Positions 50,089 to 60,780 of a DNA stretch of 64,000 nt are shown in pieces (position 1 is the first letter of the stretch; each line of letters opens with the position of its first letter). The notes beneath the pieces are model-generated. The model did no database searches. It had not been told where the DNA came from and saw only the letters and a program-made list of their open reading frames with translations. The DNA comes from Eumeta japonica (taxonomy: Eukaryota > Arthropoda > Insecta > Lepidoptera > Psychidae). The stretch is taken from contig BGZK01001345.1 in assembly GCA_005406025.1 (NCBI GenBank), forward strand, positions 62,001-126,000. The letters run 5' to 3'. The position numbers and the translations under genes are program-made.

Positions 50089-50146
50089 CGAGACTCGGGC
50101 ACGATTCTATAACAGCGTGCTGTTATAGAATCGTGCCCGAGTCTCG
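50089..50146. repeat. perfect palindrome, 28-bp arms, 2-bp centre
   Basis: The arm 50089-50116 (starts CGAGACTCGGGC, ends TATAACAGC) is the exact reverse complement of 50119-50146. The centre is GT at 50117-50118. All 28 positions match, so the structure is either very recent, actively maintained, or an assembly or cloning artefact. It sits at the left edge of a GC-rich island. Confidence 0.97.
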
Positions 50147-50560
50147 TGTGATTCCGAACGGGAGAGAAATTAAGAAGCGGAAACCGGCGTGTGTCTGCGG
50201 CCCGGGGGCGGGGGTGGGCACTCCCGCCCCGCGGACTGAGACAAGTCGGATATAAAACGAGCGTCGCACGCGAAAGTCACTACCTGCGTGTGTATTCCGC
50301 GGCCGAGTTGAAAAGTAACGTGCACTCGTCACGGCCCACCCTCGTCCCGAATATCCAGTCCGCACACCGCTTTGCTCGGGAGTGCGTACGCGGCGCTCTT
50401 TCGAAAGACAAGTATATAGACAAATTTACGCGAAGCGTTCGGGCGTAACTTTTAATGAAATCCCCTTTCGGATTCCTTCGCAAATTATTTTGGTTCGCAG
50501 AGTCCTCGCTCTGCCTCGCCCCTCCCCCCCGGCCTCCCCTATTAAATAGCGTTCAATTTT
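50147..50560. other. GC/CpG-rich flank left of the Gag element
   Basis: GC-rich DNA with several overlapping open frames on both strands, none recognisable. Together with 52854-53070 it formed one continuous GC-rich island before the insertion. It could be a promoter or CpG-rich regulatory region of a host gene. Confidence 0.45.
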
Positions 50561-50571
50561 GCCGTTTAAAA
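50561..50571. repeat. target-site duplication, left copy
   Basis: GCCGTTTAAAA, identical to 52843-52853, which follows the A-tract of the insertion. It is also the left arm of an imperfect palindrome (GCCGTTTAAA...TTTAAACGGC, 50561-50594), so the element's first bases mirror it. Confidence 0.7.
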
Positions 50572-52842
50572 CGACAAACGTCGCTTTAAACGGCTGAACG
50601 GTCGCGCTACAGCGCCCGGTAAGTGCAGTGTGCCCAGATTTCCGTGTTCTCATCTGTGTGTGTTTGTGTGTGCAGGTGTGCGCCGAGCCACATAGAGTGA
50701 AGTGCATAGTGACGAGCTACACCAATTTTGCCGGGGTAACCTAACGGTGTCAACAACCGGCACGTGTTATTTCGTTAACTCACACAGCGCCGCGACCCCC
50801 CTCGCCTGCGGGGTCGCGCCGAGCGTTGTGTGCGCGTAGAGTACCTCTGTACATCGTTCGTATTGCGGCCTACCGCACCGCGATCCGCGTCCCTCGCGTC
50901 TCGCTTTTACCCTTCCGATTTAACACGCGCCTCCCCGCACCGCGCGGTCGTCGCGTCGCGTCACTGCGGGTGCTGCGAGCGTTCAGCAACAGCCGGGCAC
51001 TCTCGCGGCTACCGCAATGGAGCGCAATTTACACAATTTCTTAAAGGAACGCGGCCACCTCGACCTCCTGCGGGAGTTCGAGGAGTACTGCGCATCCCCA
51101 GCGTCCCCGGACCCTCACCCTCACCCTCAGGTAGTAGTCTTCGACCCCGAAATGGATGTCGAATTCACTCTACCTAGAGAGCCTAAAAAACGGCCAGCCA
51201 CCGTCCGCCCGTCGGAGGGCACAACCTCCGACTCCGATTCGAGTGATATCTCTGATCACTCTGAATTCACCACGGTCCGGCGCCGGAAAGCGTCAAAAGC
51301 TTCGGAACGAAAACCTGAAGCATCATACCTCACGCAGGCCTCCGATGGGTCTACGTATTATAGAATAACACCCTCTTCCAAAAAGCCAAAAAAGGCTAAT
51401 ATTGCGGAAGCAACAGCTTCCACCAAAACTCGGTCGATCTACGACTCTCCCGTAAGCTGGAGGACACCTTCCCAGCCTACCACAGCCTCACAAGGGGCGG
51501 TGGAGGCTGGAAAAACTAAAGCGGCAGCTCCCGCGGCCGCGAAAAACAGCATAAGTGACGAGGCTGACGTCACCGCCCCCCCCACCCCCGCACAGCGCGG
51601 CCCGAAACCACCGCCTATGTTCGTACAGAACAAAGATCGGTGGACCGAGCTGCGCAAAAAATGTGCAGACAAAAACATTCAAATTTCGCAAGCACGTAAT
51701 TCCGCTCAGGGATTAAAGCTGCAAGCGAAATCCATCGCAGATTTCAGGAACCTACAGAATCTGCTAGTGTCCATGAAAATCTCGTTCCACACCTACTCCC
51801 TCAAAGAGGAACGAGAAATCAGGGTAGTCCTGAGGGGAGTCCCGAAGGAAATACCCGTCGATGAGGTCAAGGAAGACCTCCTCTCCCAAAACCTCCCGGT
51901 TCAATCGGTTCGCCGATTACTGAACCGTTACCGCGAGCCCCTAGACTTAGTTCTGGTCTCCGGCACAGCCGAGGCCAATGACAAGGCGACTAAAGCCGCC
52001 TTCTTCAAAATTAGCGTATGCTCCCTCTCCGGCGTCAAAGCGGAGCAGCCCCGCAAACGCGCCTTACCCGGGCAGTGTCATAACTGCCAGTCCTACGGGC
52101 ATTCGTCCCGCTACTGCTTTCATTCAGCGCGTTGCGTTAAGTGCCTGGGAGACCACGGCACAGCGCAATGCACGCACATAAGGACACAGACGGTCCACCC
52201 GCCTGTGTCCTATGCAAACAAAAGGCCACACGGCCAACTACCTGGGATGCCCGCGGGCTCCTAAAGAGCCCCACCGCCCGAGAGGCCGCGCCGTCGCGCG
52301 CCCGCGCGCCGTCTCGGCCACGCTAAGCTACGCCGGCGGCCGGACCGCGCAACGCCCCGCCCGCCGCAAAAAATACCTCAACATCCGCAGCAGACGATCT
52401 GAGCCAGCTGATGTCGGTAATAACTGTTATCGACACCAGCGAGCTCACGATCCTCGCAAAAAAATTCCGCACCGCCGCGAACCCGACGGAAAAATTAATT
52501 TGTTTAATAGAACACGCCTCACTCGTTGAGGCGATTAAAAATAAATTTTAACCCGATTAATCAAATTACCCCTCTCTCATCCCATACTAGGCCGGTACGC
52601 CTAGTTAATAATCAATAATTCTTTTCCCACGCGACGCGAAGTCCCCAAACTTTGTTTGTTGTTTTCGCATCACCCGCCCGTCAACGCATATTGACTCCGG
52701 GTCGGAAATATACGCGTTACAGTAGAGTCACCCCAAGGGAGTGCTTTTTAGTGGGTAAAAATCCCACATAACCCGGTCTCTAGGTCGCGTGGCCGGGTAT
52801 CTTTCGTCGTGAAGATTTTTACACTTCCTCAAACCAAAAAAA
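50572..52842 (+). mobile_element. Gag-only jockey-type retroposon, apparently full length
   Basis: Bounded by the 11-bp direct repeat GCCGTTTAAAA. Parts in order: a 5' UTR of about 445 bases rich in CpG (50572-51016), the Gag/ORF1 gene (51017-52551), a 3' UTR (52552-52835) with GTGGGTAAAAATCCCA, TAACCCGGTCTCTAGGTCGC and GTGGCCGGG, and a short A-tract (52836-52842). No endonuclease or reverse transcriptase ORF follows Gag, in contrast to ordinary jockey-clade LINEs. The 3' UTR is shared with 59700-60028. I infer a non-autonomous element mobilised by a related LINE. Confidence 0.72.
51017..52551 (+). pseudogene. jockey-type ORF1/Gag nucleic-acid-binding protein, frameshifted
   Basis: The main frame (51017-52264, 415 codons) begins MERNLHNFLKERGHLDLLRE. 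It has a low-complexity, S/P/A-rich middle, then a PRE_C2HC-like region (IRVVLRGVPKEIPVDEVKED, with KAAFFKISVCSLSG). Two zinc knuckles follow: CHNCQSYGHSSRYC (C-x2-C-x4-H-x4-C) and CVKCLGDHGTAQC (C-x2-C-x3-H-x4-C). The third knuckle, CVLCKQKGHTANYLGC, lies in other frames after single-base shifts near 52180 and 52220. A last shift before about 52360 restores the C-terminus LMSVITVIDTSELTILAKKF and LICLIEHASLVEAIKNKF, ending at the stop 52549-52551. Three knuckles plus this tail fit jockey-clade ORF1, an RNA-binding chaperone of the retrotransposition particle. Overlapping frames (50826-51177, 51156-51368 and the reverse strand) are shadows. The frameshifts leave this copy unable to make the whole protein. 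Confidence 0.85.
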
Positions 52843-52853
52843 GCCGTTTAAAA
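52843..52853. repeat. target-site duplication, right copy
   Basis: GCCGTTTAAAA directly after the A-tract, identical over 11 bases to 50561-50571. The next base on each side differs. Confidence 0.7.
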
Positions 52854-53070
52854 GGTGCCGCGTGCGCCGCGCGCCGGACCGCCGCGCACGCGGCGTCGAA
52901 CTAATAAAACTCATCAGTGAGTAATGAGCGGGCGGTCAAAGTGGCAAGATCACACGGCGCAACTACTGAAAACATTCTAATTGGAAAACTTGGAAAGCCG
53001 CCGGCCGCGCGCGCGACACGCGACGGCCGCGCGCCGCGCGCCGCGAGCGAACGCGGAATTCGCTTTTGTA
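52854..53070. other. GC/CpG-rich flank right of the Gag element
   Basis: Includes a GC-rich inverted repeat near 52858-52898 (arms GCCGCGTGCG and CGCACGCGGC) and a run of CGCG words at 53000-53050. No ORF. Confidence 0.5.
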
Positions 53071-55332
53071 AGTTGCATATTTGTGTAATTGACTAATAAA
53101 AGTGTTTTTAAAAGCCATTACTGACAAATAAATAACATTAAAGAAATGGTTGTCGTAAAAGGTGAATTGTACTAAAAACTTTCGTTTATAAAATCACAAA
53201 ATGTAAGTGAGAACTTTTTTACTACCTAAGAAATTTGCAAATTCTGTCTGTACATACAACATTTTATGTCAAATTTTGTAATAAATATTCGTTTTATGGC
53301 AAAATGACTGCAACTCTACCATTTTTTAAATTCACGTCTCCTGTCTTTTAATAACTGAAGTACGGTCTGACCGATCATGATGAAAAGTGATGTGAGTAAC
53401 AACAAATGACTGCACAAATGATAGGCTATATGCGTTTTAAATAAAGGGTTTGCCCTTTTGTTTGTACCGATTATCTTTTGAACGGTTGAACAGATTTAAA
53501 TAAAATTTTGATTACAAGTACATGTTTTGTTCGAACACGAAGGAGTTTATATAGTCTTGCAAGCATCATAAAAATTGACTCGAAGCGCCGCTACGAGAAA
53601 AGTATTTTATAATTTATTTGAACACACCGCTGTGACGACCCGGAAGAGACCACAGCGCGCACCACGGCTAGAGCACTGCGCTGGTCTGTCACGTCCACGC
53701 GCTACATTTATCGACGACGACGTCGTTCATGTGACGAAATAGTTAAAATGTCAAGATTTAAATATTCCAAGTACAAAAGAACGAGTCAAATAAATGAACA
53801 TAGCGACGAGATATTTAAAAAAAAACAAATGTGCGTGCCTTAAGCGCTCGTGACATACGTATGTTATTTAAATTAGAGGTTAATGATAATATATGAGCTT
53901 TTCACCAAAAATCCTTTTTTGAAATTCTTCAAAACTTTCCCGAAGTTTCTAATTAAAATTATTATACAATAATTGTTCTTAATATAAACGTATTACTAAT
54001 TAGATTAAAAATAAATTTGGAATGAATTAAAACGTTTGAAAGTAATTAAAAATGAATTAAAAAAAAACCAATTCTAGGACAATTCCCGGCACCCTGCGCG
54101 GGCGACTTAAAGCTAAACAGTTGAACTAAATCGTACAGCTGATCCTCGGACGAAAATAGTTGTTTTATTTTTGATATTACTACCGCCATCTGTTGGCAAT
54201 TACAAAAACGTAAAACATTCATTTCAATGTCCATTTCAGATATTTAAGCAAAATAACAGATCAAAACATGAATAACTGCGAGTTAAAAAATTCAATTACA
54301 GCTAATCGGTACTATATCAAGCTATGATTTTCAATACAGTTATTTCCAATCGATTAGTGATGAGACTGAAAGAGAAATTAAGTTTAAAAGTTAATTAGTT
54401 GTTTAATTATCGTGATTACACGGGATTTTCAGGCGATAGTAGAAGCATACCTACGCTCGCGCTAAAGGCGTGCAATAGATATCCGAAGTACCACAGCAAT
54501 CAAATCTTATATCTTGCAGAGCAAACACTAGCCGAATGAATGTTTGACAGCTAATGGAGGAAGAAGACTCATCAGCCACTTACAGGAGATCGAAAAAAAT
54601 ACTTAATATTAAATAATGACTTATTTCTATCGAACGATTACATTAATTTTCATTTTTTAGTATTTATACAAGAGAGTACAAAAGGCCGTGACGTCTCTTC
54701 GCAAAACCGAGGTATAGAATTGATACAAGTCACGGGATTGACGCCGATACAAGCGACTGCGCTGCGCACGATCAACTGTCCCGGGATTTTTAACCCACTT
54801 CAAACAGTAACAAAAATTTCAACAAAAAAAAAATCGACTTCAAAACAAAACCTATTCCAAAACAAAATAATTTGCAGTAAAAAGTAAAAAAATAATTGCG
54901 TATTCTTCTACAACTTAATAATCGACTTACTTCTTCTACGCATCAATATGTAAGTACGATTTATGTGTTTACCACGCAAGAAGGTAGGTAGGTACCTACC
55001 CACCCAATTCAAATTTAACTCAACACATACCTATGAATAACAAACAATGATCAAAATATTTTTTAGAGTTCTCTTAAATAAAATGAACTGAAAAATATTA
55101 GACTCCTTAAAAATCATATATATTATTTCTCTAAGCTATTTTTTTGTGGAAACGCCATAACTTCTTTATTTCTGCATCAAAATTAATGATTTTTACGTCA
55201 TCTTAAAGCTTATGCTCCTGGCTTCTGACGAAAAATAGTCACTTTGTTCAAATTAATGTTTTACTTAACAAAAAAATAATAATTAAACATTATTAAATGT
55301 TTAACTATTTTCAAATTACCTGTACCTATTTT
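53071..55332. other. non-coding stretch upstream of the Helitron remnant
   Basis: AT-rich, with typical repeat debris: GATTATCTTTTGAACGGTTG near 53469, CGCCATCTGTTGGCAATTAC near 54184 and AACCCACTTCAAACAG near 54792. No gene. The Helitron's Rep and upstream helicase part, if ever here, is not readable. Confidence 0.4.
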
Positions 55333-56483
55333 AGATACATCGGTCTCATCCATTCGCACTCACACTAAAGATGCACAACTTCTTCGTGAATCCGATCTCA
55401 TAATTTGGGACGAGGTTTCAATGGCTCCGAAAGACGCGTTAAGAATTGTCGATAGACTTTTGAAGGACATTATGAATAATAATCTCCCTTTCGGAGGTAA
55501 AATAATTCTGTTTGGTGGAGATTTCCGTCAAGTGTTACCTGTTGTTAGGCATGCCAGTAGAACAGCTATCGTTCGAAAAACGATCGCCATTATAGTCTCA
55601 TGTGACAACCTATAAGTGAACTCAAAATATGAGAGCATGTAATGACGCTGTTTTTACTGAATGGTTGCTTAAATTAGGTAACGGTGATTTAGAAGCTCAG
55701 ACTGATTACTACGATGAAGCGATCGCAATTCCAAGAAATTGTTATTGTCATTACGATGACCTAATAACCACTATATTCAATGTTCCAGAAATCAATGAAC
55801 AAAATGTTTCACAATATTATTCGACGGCAATTTTATGTCCAAAAAATGATGAGTGTATAACAATTAATGAATATATAATTTCGAATTTGTTACCCGGAGA
55901 AGAAAAAATATATCTCAGTTCTGATTCTGTCCAGGCTGATGAAACAGACAACAATCTGTTGTGTAGAGATATTCATACAATAGAGAATTCAAAAATATCC
56001 AATGGAATTTTTGAATTCTCTAAATCCGTCCGGTTTACCTCCTCACAAATTAATTTTGAAAAAGAATACTATTATTATGTTAAATAGAAATCTTAACGCT
56101 AATCAAGGATTAATTAATGATACACGATTAGTGGTGACTGACTTAGGCGACTACGTAATCACGGCTAAATTGATTCATTCCAATAAAACTGTACTTATAC
56201 CCCGTATTAATCTCACGCCTTCGGATTCTACTGTACCTTTCCAAATGATAAGAAAACAATTCCCAATAAAAGTAGCCTTCGCTATGACCATTAATAAAAC
56301 TCAGGGGCAAACACTTCAAAGGGCAGGATTATATTTACCAGAACTAGTTTTTTCGCATGGCAATTGTACGTGGCCTTTTCACGAGTTCGTAAATTTAATG
56401 ATATTTATGTTTGTGTTAAAGATACATACGCTCAAAAAGTTACTCATGATTACATTATTACCGCTAATGTTGTGTACAAATAA
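55333..56483 (+). pseudogene. Helitron Pif1-like helicase, C-terminal half, decayed
   Basis: The frame starts at DTSVSSIRTHTKDAQLLRES and gives DLIIWDEVSM (Walker B DE), then NNLPFGGKIILFGGDFRQVL (GDFRQ motif), then a break near 55600. It resumes at NMRACNDAVFTEWLLKLGNG and runs through the region with SQYYSTAILCPKNDECITIN and LPGEEKIYLSSDS. It shifts again near 56005 to SGLPPHKLILKKNTIIMLNR and NLNANQGLINDTRLVV, then KVAFAMTINKTQGQTLQRAG (motif VI), and shifts near 56360 to LYVAFSRVRKFNDIYVCVKD, ending at TAA 56481-56483. The Walker A part, the rolling-circle Rep domain and everything upstream are absent. This is the 3' part of a Helitron whose enzyme would unwind DNA during rolling-circle transposition. 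Three frameshifts make it non-functional. Confidence 0.92.
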
Positions 56484-56565
56484 ATTTTGTAAAATAATAA
56501 AAAAAAAATAAGATATTTTATTTATTATCACCTGCTTTTTCGGCGGTCATTATTATTATTATGAA

Positions 56566-56593
56566 GTGCGAAAATTTCGCACGGGTCAGCTAG
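56566..56593 (+). mobile_element. Helitron 3' terminus: hairpin plus CTAG end
   Basis: A perfect 17-base palindromic hairpin, GTGCGAAAATTTCGCAC (56566-56582), is followed 7 bases later by CTAG (56590-56593) and then T. This is the canonical Helitron 3' end (hairpin then CTRR, inserted between A and T), 110 bases after the helicase stop. Its intactness contrasts with the broken helicase. The 5' TC end was not located. Confidence 0.88.
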
Positions 56594-56778
56594 TTAATCA
56601 AATTATTACGATAATATAATGTAGTTACAATTATTGTTATTTTCGGAGTCGGTGCCTATTGCTAGGTATATTGTAGTGTTTCCTCGGCAAGCAAATAAAA
56701 CAAGAAACATCAAATTCAGTTCACTCAGTCGAAATTCACTCACTCAAATAACAAACGTAAAACAAAAAAAATACAGTC

Positions 56779-56835
56779 GAATTGAGAACCTCCTCCTTTT
56801 TTGAAGTCGGTTAAAAAGGAGGAGGTTCTTAATTC
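56779..56835. repeat. head-to-head ends of 'GAAGTCGGTT' repeats, inverted repeat
   Basis: Arms 56779-56801 (GAATTGAGAACCTCCTCCTT...) and 56813-56835 (...GGAGGAGGTTCTTAATTC) match at 22 of 23 positions around the spacer TGAAGTCGGTT. It looks like two copies of the family meeting at their common end, or the natural foldback terminus of the family. Confidence 0.85.
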
Positions 56836-57340
56836 GTTTGTACTTTTTTTATGTTTGTTACCTCAAAAATCCGTCATTTATTAACCGATTTGGAAAATTC
56901 TTTTTTTTATTTGAAAAGATGTGCTTTCAGATTAGTACTATAGTTTTTTAACATTCAATTCTGATGATGAGGTTCAGGAAGAATTGTGGGGTACCCTTTA
57001 ATATTATAGGTATACAATACATATAGCGATTTTCTGTTAGGCTATATGTCAAGTACATACATTTCGAAAGTATCATTTAGTAATGTGGAACTGACGAAGA
57101 AGACCACATATGGCCAAGCGCACTCCTCAGTTATAATTTCGCCAATTATACAACAATTTGGAAAATTATTTTTTGTGTTTGAAACCATATACTTCAGAGT
57201 TTGTCCCATTGTCACAAATCAGGATCCGATGATGGCATCTCAGGGATACCGAGGAATACCCCCAGATATTATAGAAATAGTGTATTTCAGCTCTTTTTTT
57301 ACTTACTGAAGCTTTGGGTCTGGAAGTTATCATTTCACAT
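56836..57340 (+). repeat. 'TAACCGACTTCAAAAAA' dispersed repeat, two tandem copies
   Basis: Copy 3 spans about 56840-57015 (CGTCATTTATTAACCGATTT, GATGATGAGG, ATATTATAGGTATA). Copy 4 spans about 57080-57340 (CGCCAATTATACAACAATTT, GGATCCGATGATGGCATCTC, AGATATTATAG). Both align with 17298-17470. Plus-strand frames at 57046-57461 have no domain and are repeat-derived. Confidence 0.65.
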
Positions 57341-57534
57341 TGCAGAGCTGATAATGGAAGCCACAGTACTCTTTAACTATTTGGAGTTAGGCGATGACAC
57401 TAAAATCTGTCATCGAAAATTACTTTTCAGTGGCAGTAAAATCTACTATACACAAAATTGAAATTAATTACTTATTAATCTACCTATTATACATATTTTC
57501 ATTTTTTATATAATTTCAAGACGACAATCTTAGC

Positions 57535-58275
57535 AGGAACTCATCGGAACTCTTTAGCGATAACATTAGAAATAGGGTGAATTAATTCAATGTGAAAGAG
57601 AATGAAAATGTGATCTGTATGAATTGTAGAACTAATATTGTAAAGAGCTAGAATAATTTGGTAGTTGCTCTCCAACTAAGAATGGTAGGACCCTGGAATG
57701 GTTACCAGCGGGTAATGGACTCGGGACCGGAACTGGTTTTCCATTTATTTTAGTACAAAATTAAAGACGATATCTGGTCTATTTCATTAATAATGACTCA
57801 TTCATATGAAAATTATCTAAATTATAAAGTAACAGTTATTCGATAACTAAAAAAACATGATTTAATATAAATTAACAAAATAAAAACCGCCATCAAAAAC
57901 CTACTTAAATAATTTTTCAAACAGGCTTCATAAACAACTAATTAGTCGTTTTTGGAGTCGGTTCCAGTTAAAGATAAATCAGGAACAGTGACGTCTTTTC
58001 TAAAAAAAAAAGAAGATCTTTTTTAACTCCATGTTTAAAGTTCCGTATTCATGTTGATATATAACAATTGATATATAACAATTGTTCTTTTGCCTTGCAT
58101 TAGATGGATTTCTTTTTAGTCAAAAAGAAAATCTTCTTCTAAGGAGACACAACTGTGTCTGATTTATCTTTAGCTGAAATCAACTCTAAAAACAACTAAT
58201 TACTTGCTTTTGAAGTCTGTTCAAAAAAATATTTATTTATGTATTTCAAGGCGGTTTTTATTTATTTTTAATTTA
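57535..58275 (+). repeat. foldback dispersed repeat, copy B, with TIR module
   Basis: The first part (57535-57750) includes TAATTTGGTAGTTGCTCTCC, ACCCTGGAATGGTTACCAGC and GGGTAATGGACTCGGGACCG. The second part is a foldback with exact 13-bp ends AATAAAAACCGCC (57879-57891) and GGCGGTTTTTATT (58250-58262). Its arms continue with weaker pairing through the AACAGGCTTCA...AACTAATTAGT region (right arm near 58190-58221). A 384-bp MITE-like module inside a longer family is one reading. An inverted second copy at 20860-21575 has the same overall order. Confidence 0.75.
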
Positions 58276-59424
58276 TTTCATTTTTCCCATTACTGAAGTA
58301 TAGTATACAATAATATTCTTATTATTATTTCTGGTAGAGGGATTTGAAACTTAAGCGGTCTGCCGAATAAGTGAGCGGGGCGGGGCGGGGGGGGCTGCTA
58401 ACGCCGCGCCACCGTCGAGTTAATGTTCGCGACCAGCGACGAAATGTGCTCTCCGAGGCACGCTGCCAGCGGTTAAGCAATTTGACGATCGTGGTCAAGA
58501 CTTCAACCGGCTTTCCATTCGAAGGCAATACCGTGACGCTCAGCAGCCACCGTTGAGTTCTATATTCGGTGGAGTGCAGGACGTCTATAGGGTGATGGAC
58601 AGTAACGTATTAGACATGCGGCCACACACGGACATTAGGCGGTAGTTCATGTGAGAGTATCGTCTCGCTCTAGTAAGCGTTCCAAGTTTTTTTGATACCA
58701 ATTTGGCTTTATCCTCGCAGGCTTTAGCTACGTCCATACTGACAGTTGAGTCCACACCCTTATCTAAATAGAAGGAAGTCGTAGACTTGTTCTTTCCACT
58801 GGTGAATCAAATATTCTCTCTAGAAGGTTACTTTTCGTGTGGTTCTATAGGTACTAATCAAATCTTTGAAATGACACAATAAAAGCTAGAGAGAGGCTTA
58901 CTGTTCATTGGATCTGAATTCTCACCATATTTGAAATCCAAGTGTATGGACAGATTCCTATAAAATGTTAGTAGTAACCTCCTAATTATCACCAAAATTA
59001 TCGAGTATGAATCTAAGAAACGACCAAAAAGCACGACTTCTTAACGAAGGCGCGTTAGTCTCTCACCAATTATGTTAATTCACTTGGCATTCGGGCTACG
59101 GTTTGTTTCTCGTAGGACTTTGAGACGAGGCTGTTCTATAGAGTGCACTGCTGAACGGCGACATCGCCTGAACGGCGGCCAACAAAATGCCAGAAGGGAA
59201 TAGACACTCCCACGTTACTTCGTTACTTTTGTGCATCGTAACGCGAAACGCAACCAAAACATATTATTACCGTCATACATACTATCTAAAGTCGGTCTAT
59301 ACAAAGCACACGCCAAGCAGTACGAGATTTGTAATAAAAAGACGCAATATTACTATTCTTATAACTATACAGTTTTTTTTTCTTCCTTAGAGGTAATACA
59401 TTTCATACCAGAATGAGTACAAAT
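58276..59424. other. non-coding, GC-rich patch 58360-58560
   Basis: The GC-rich patch opens frames on both strands (58325-58556), none recognisable. The rest is mixed composition with no supported feature. Confidence 0.4.
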
Positions 59425-60028
59425 TAGACCCAAGGACCACCCCGTCCGCTAAGACGGCGCCGCGCCAAACGCACGCGCACGGGCAATCTGTCAATTCTAC
59501 TCGTAGTTAAGCCTGCGCAACGAAAGGTTACCCCAGGGCTCCGCTCACAACAACACAGTAGTCCGCAGGTCTGAAACATTTCATATCGACAATCTCCGTT
59601 ATCGAGACAAATAAGCTCGCGATCCTCGCGAAGGAATTCCTCACCGTCGCAAATACGAAGGCGCGGGATTAATGTATCTAACAGAACACGCACGATTCGT
59701 AGAGGCTATCTAAAATAATAAATTTTAATTCGTTTAAAATTTGTCCCGTCCTTACACGGCGCACCGGGCCGGTAAGCCCGCTCGATAACCACTCAAGCCC
59801 TTACCCGCCCGAGGCGAAGGCCTCAAACATAGCACCGTGTGCTTAGTTTATTTCTCTTTGACACTCGGCAAAGCTTGAGCAGCCCCAGGTTGGAGATGTA
59901 GCTGTAATAGTCAGCCCAAGCGCGTATTTCAGTGGGTAAAAATTCCATATAACCCGGTCTTTAGGTCGCGTGGCCAGTATTTTTTGTCGTCTGAGACGAT
60001 TTTCGCTTTCTGCGCATCAAAAAAAAAA
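59425..60028 (+). mobile_element. Gag-only retroposon, 5'-truncated copy 2
   Basis: Aligns with the Gag C-terminus and 3' UTR of the element at 50572-52842. A decayed coding part gives ISVIETNKLAILAKEF-like sequence (59595-59650). It passes directly into 3' UTR with GCCGGTAAGCCCGCTCGATA, CAGTGGGTAAAAATTCCATA, TAACCCGGTCTTTAGGTCGC and GTGGCCAG, and ends in an A10 tract at 60019-60028. No reverse transcriptase lies between. The minus-strand frame at 59424-59693 is an antisense shadow. The left boundary is approximate. Confidence 0.8.
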
Positions 60029-60780
60029 CTGAAAAACTATTGACCTCGCTAAACTACCAAGTAGTGAAACTTTTCACTACTTTTAAGCTCAAAATTTTCA
60101 AATATTGTGCTCTTCACGCCCAAAAATTTGATTCAATGCTCTTTCAAGCTTTCACAGTTCAAAAATGTAGTTCTATTACGGGTACGTTATAAGTTCTTCT
60201 GTTTCGCTTTTCAACTTACCGCGATGAAAATTAAAAAGAAAAACAAAATTTCGAAGTTACTGTTTTCAGTTCGATTTTCTAAAATGGGTTTTCATCAGAT
60301 CTCGACGTTTTAGGATCCCAGGAATCTATTTAGACTATTTTCCTAGTATTGTCTGTATATATGTAGGTATAAGCGTGTACGCGTGTGTATTTACGACATA
60401 CGACGCAGTTTTCTAAACAGTAAAAGGTAACTAAATATAAAATATTAATCTATGAAGAATGTTATATTCAGAAAGAAATCTTTTTTTCTGAATCTTTCAT
60501 TAACGACCTCTCTCAAACGAGACCGATCTGTTTTGATGCATTTAGCACCGATCTATGTTGCATTTCAAGGAGAATAACTAGATAGATTTTTAAATTTATA
60601 AATAGATTGATTCAAAAAATATTGCAAATAAGCACTTTTTCACATTTTTTTTTTCGCAATGATATTTACTTTGACACTCCTGGAACTTTTATATTCTCAC
60701 TACCCCACTCACCCATATTTAAAATTAATAAACACTCTTCGTTTCGCAACAAATTCACTCAAACGAATCGGTATTTAGGG
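60029..60780. repeat. AT-rich repeat block, related to 2200-2625
   Basis: The part 60440-60660 carries ACCGATCTGTTTTGATGCAT, AAGGAGAATAACTAGATAGA and nearby A/T runs that align with 2270-2350. The preceding 60035-60170 (ACTTTTAAGCTCAAAATTTT) resembles 1740-1900. No gene. Confidence 0.45.

Noticed and set aside
50826..51177. Two overlapping plus-strand frames upstream of and overlapping the Gag start
   Set aside because: They lie in the GC-rich 5' UTR, where stops are rare, and have no Gag-like features; the frame starting at 51017 does.
59424..59693. 89-codon minus-strand frame, Cys- and Arg-rich
   Set aside because: Antisense to the second Gag-only copy, whose sense strand aligns with ORF1 at 52380-52551.
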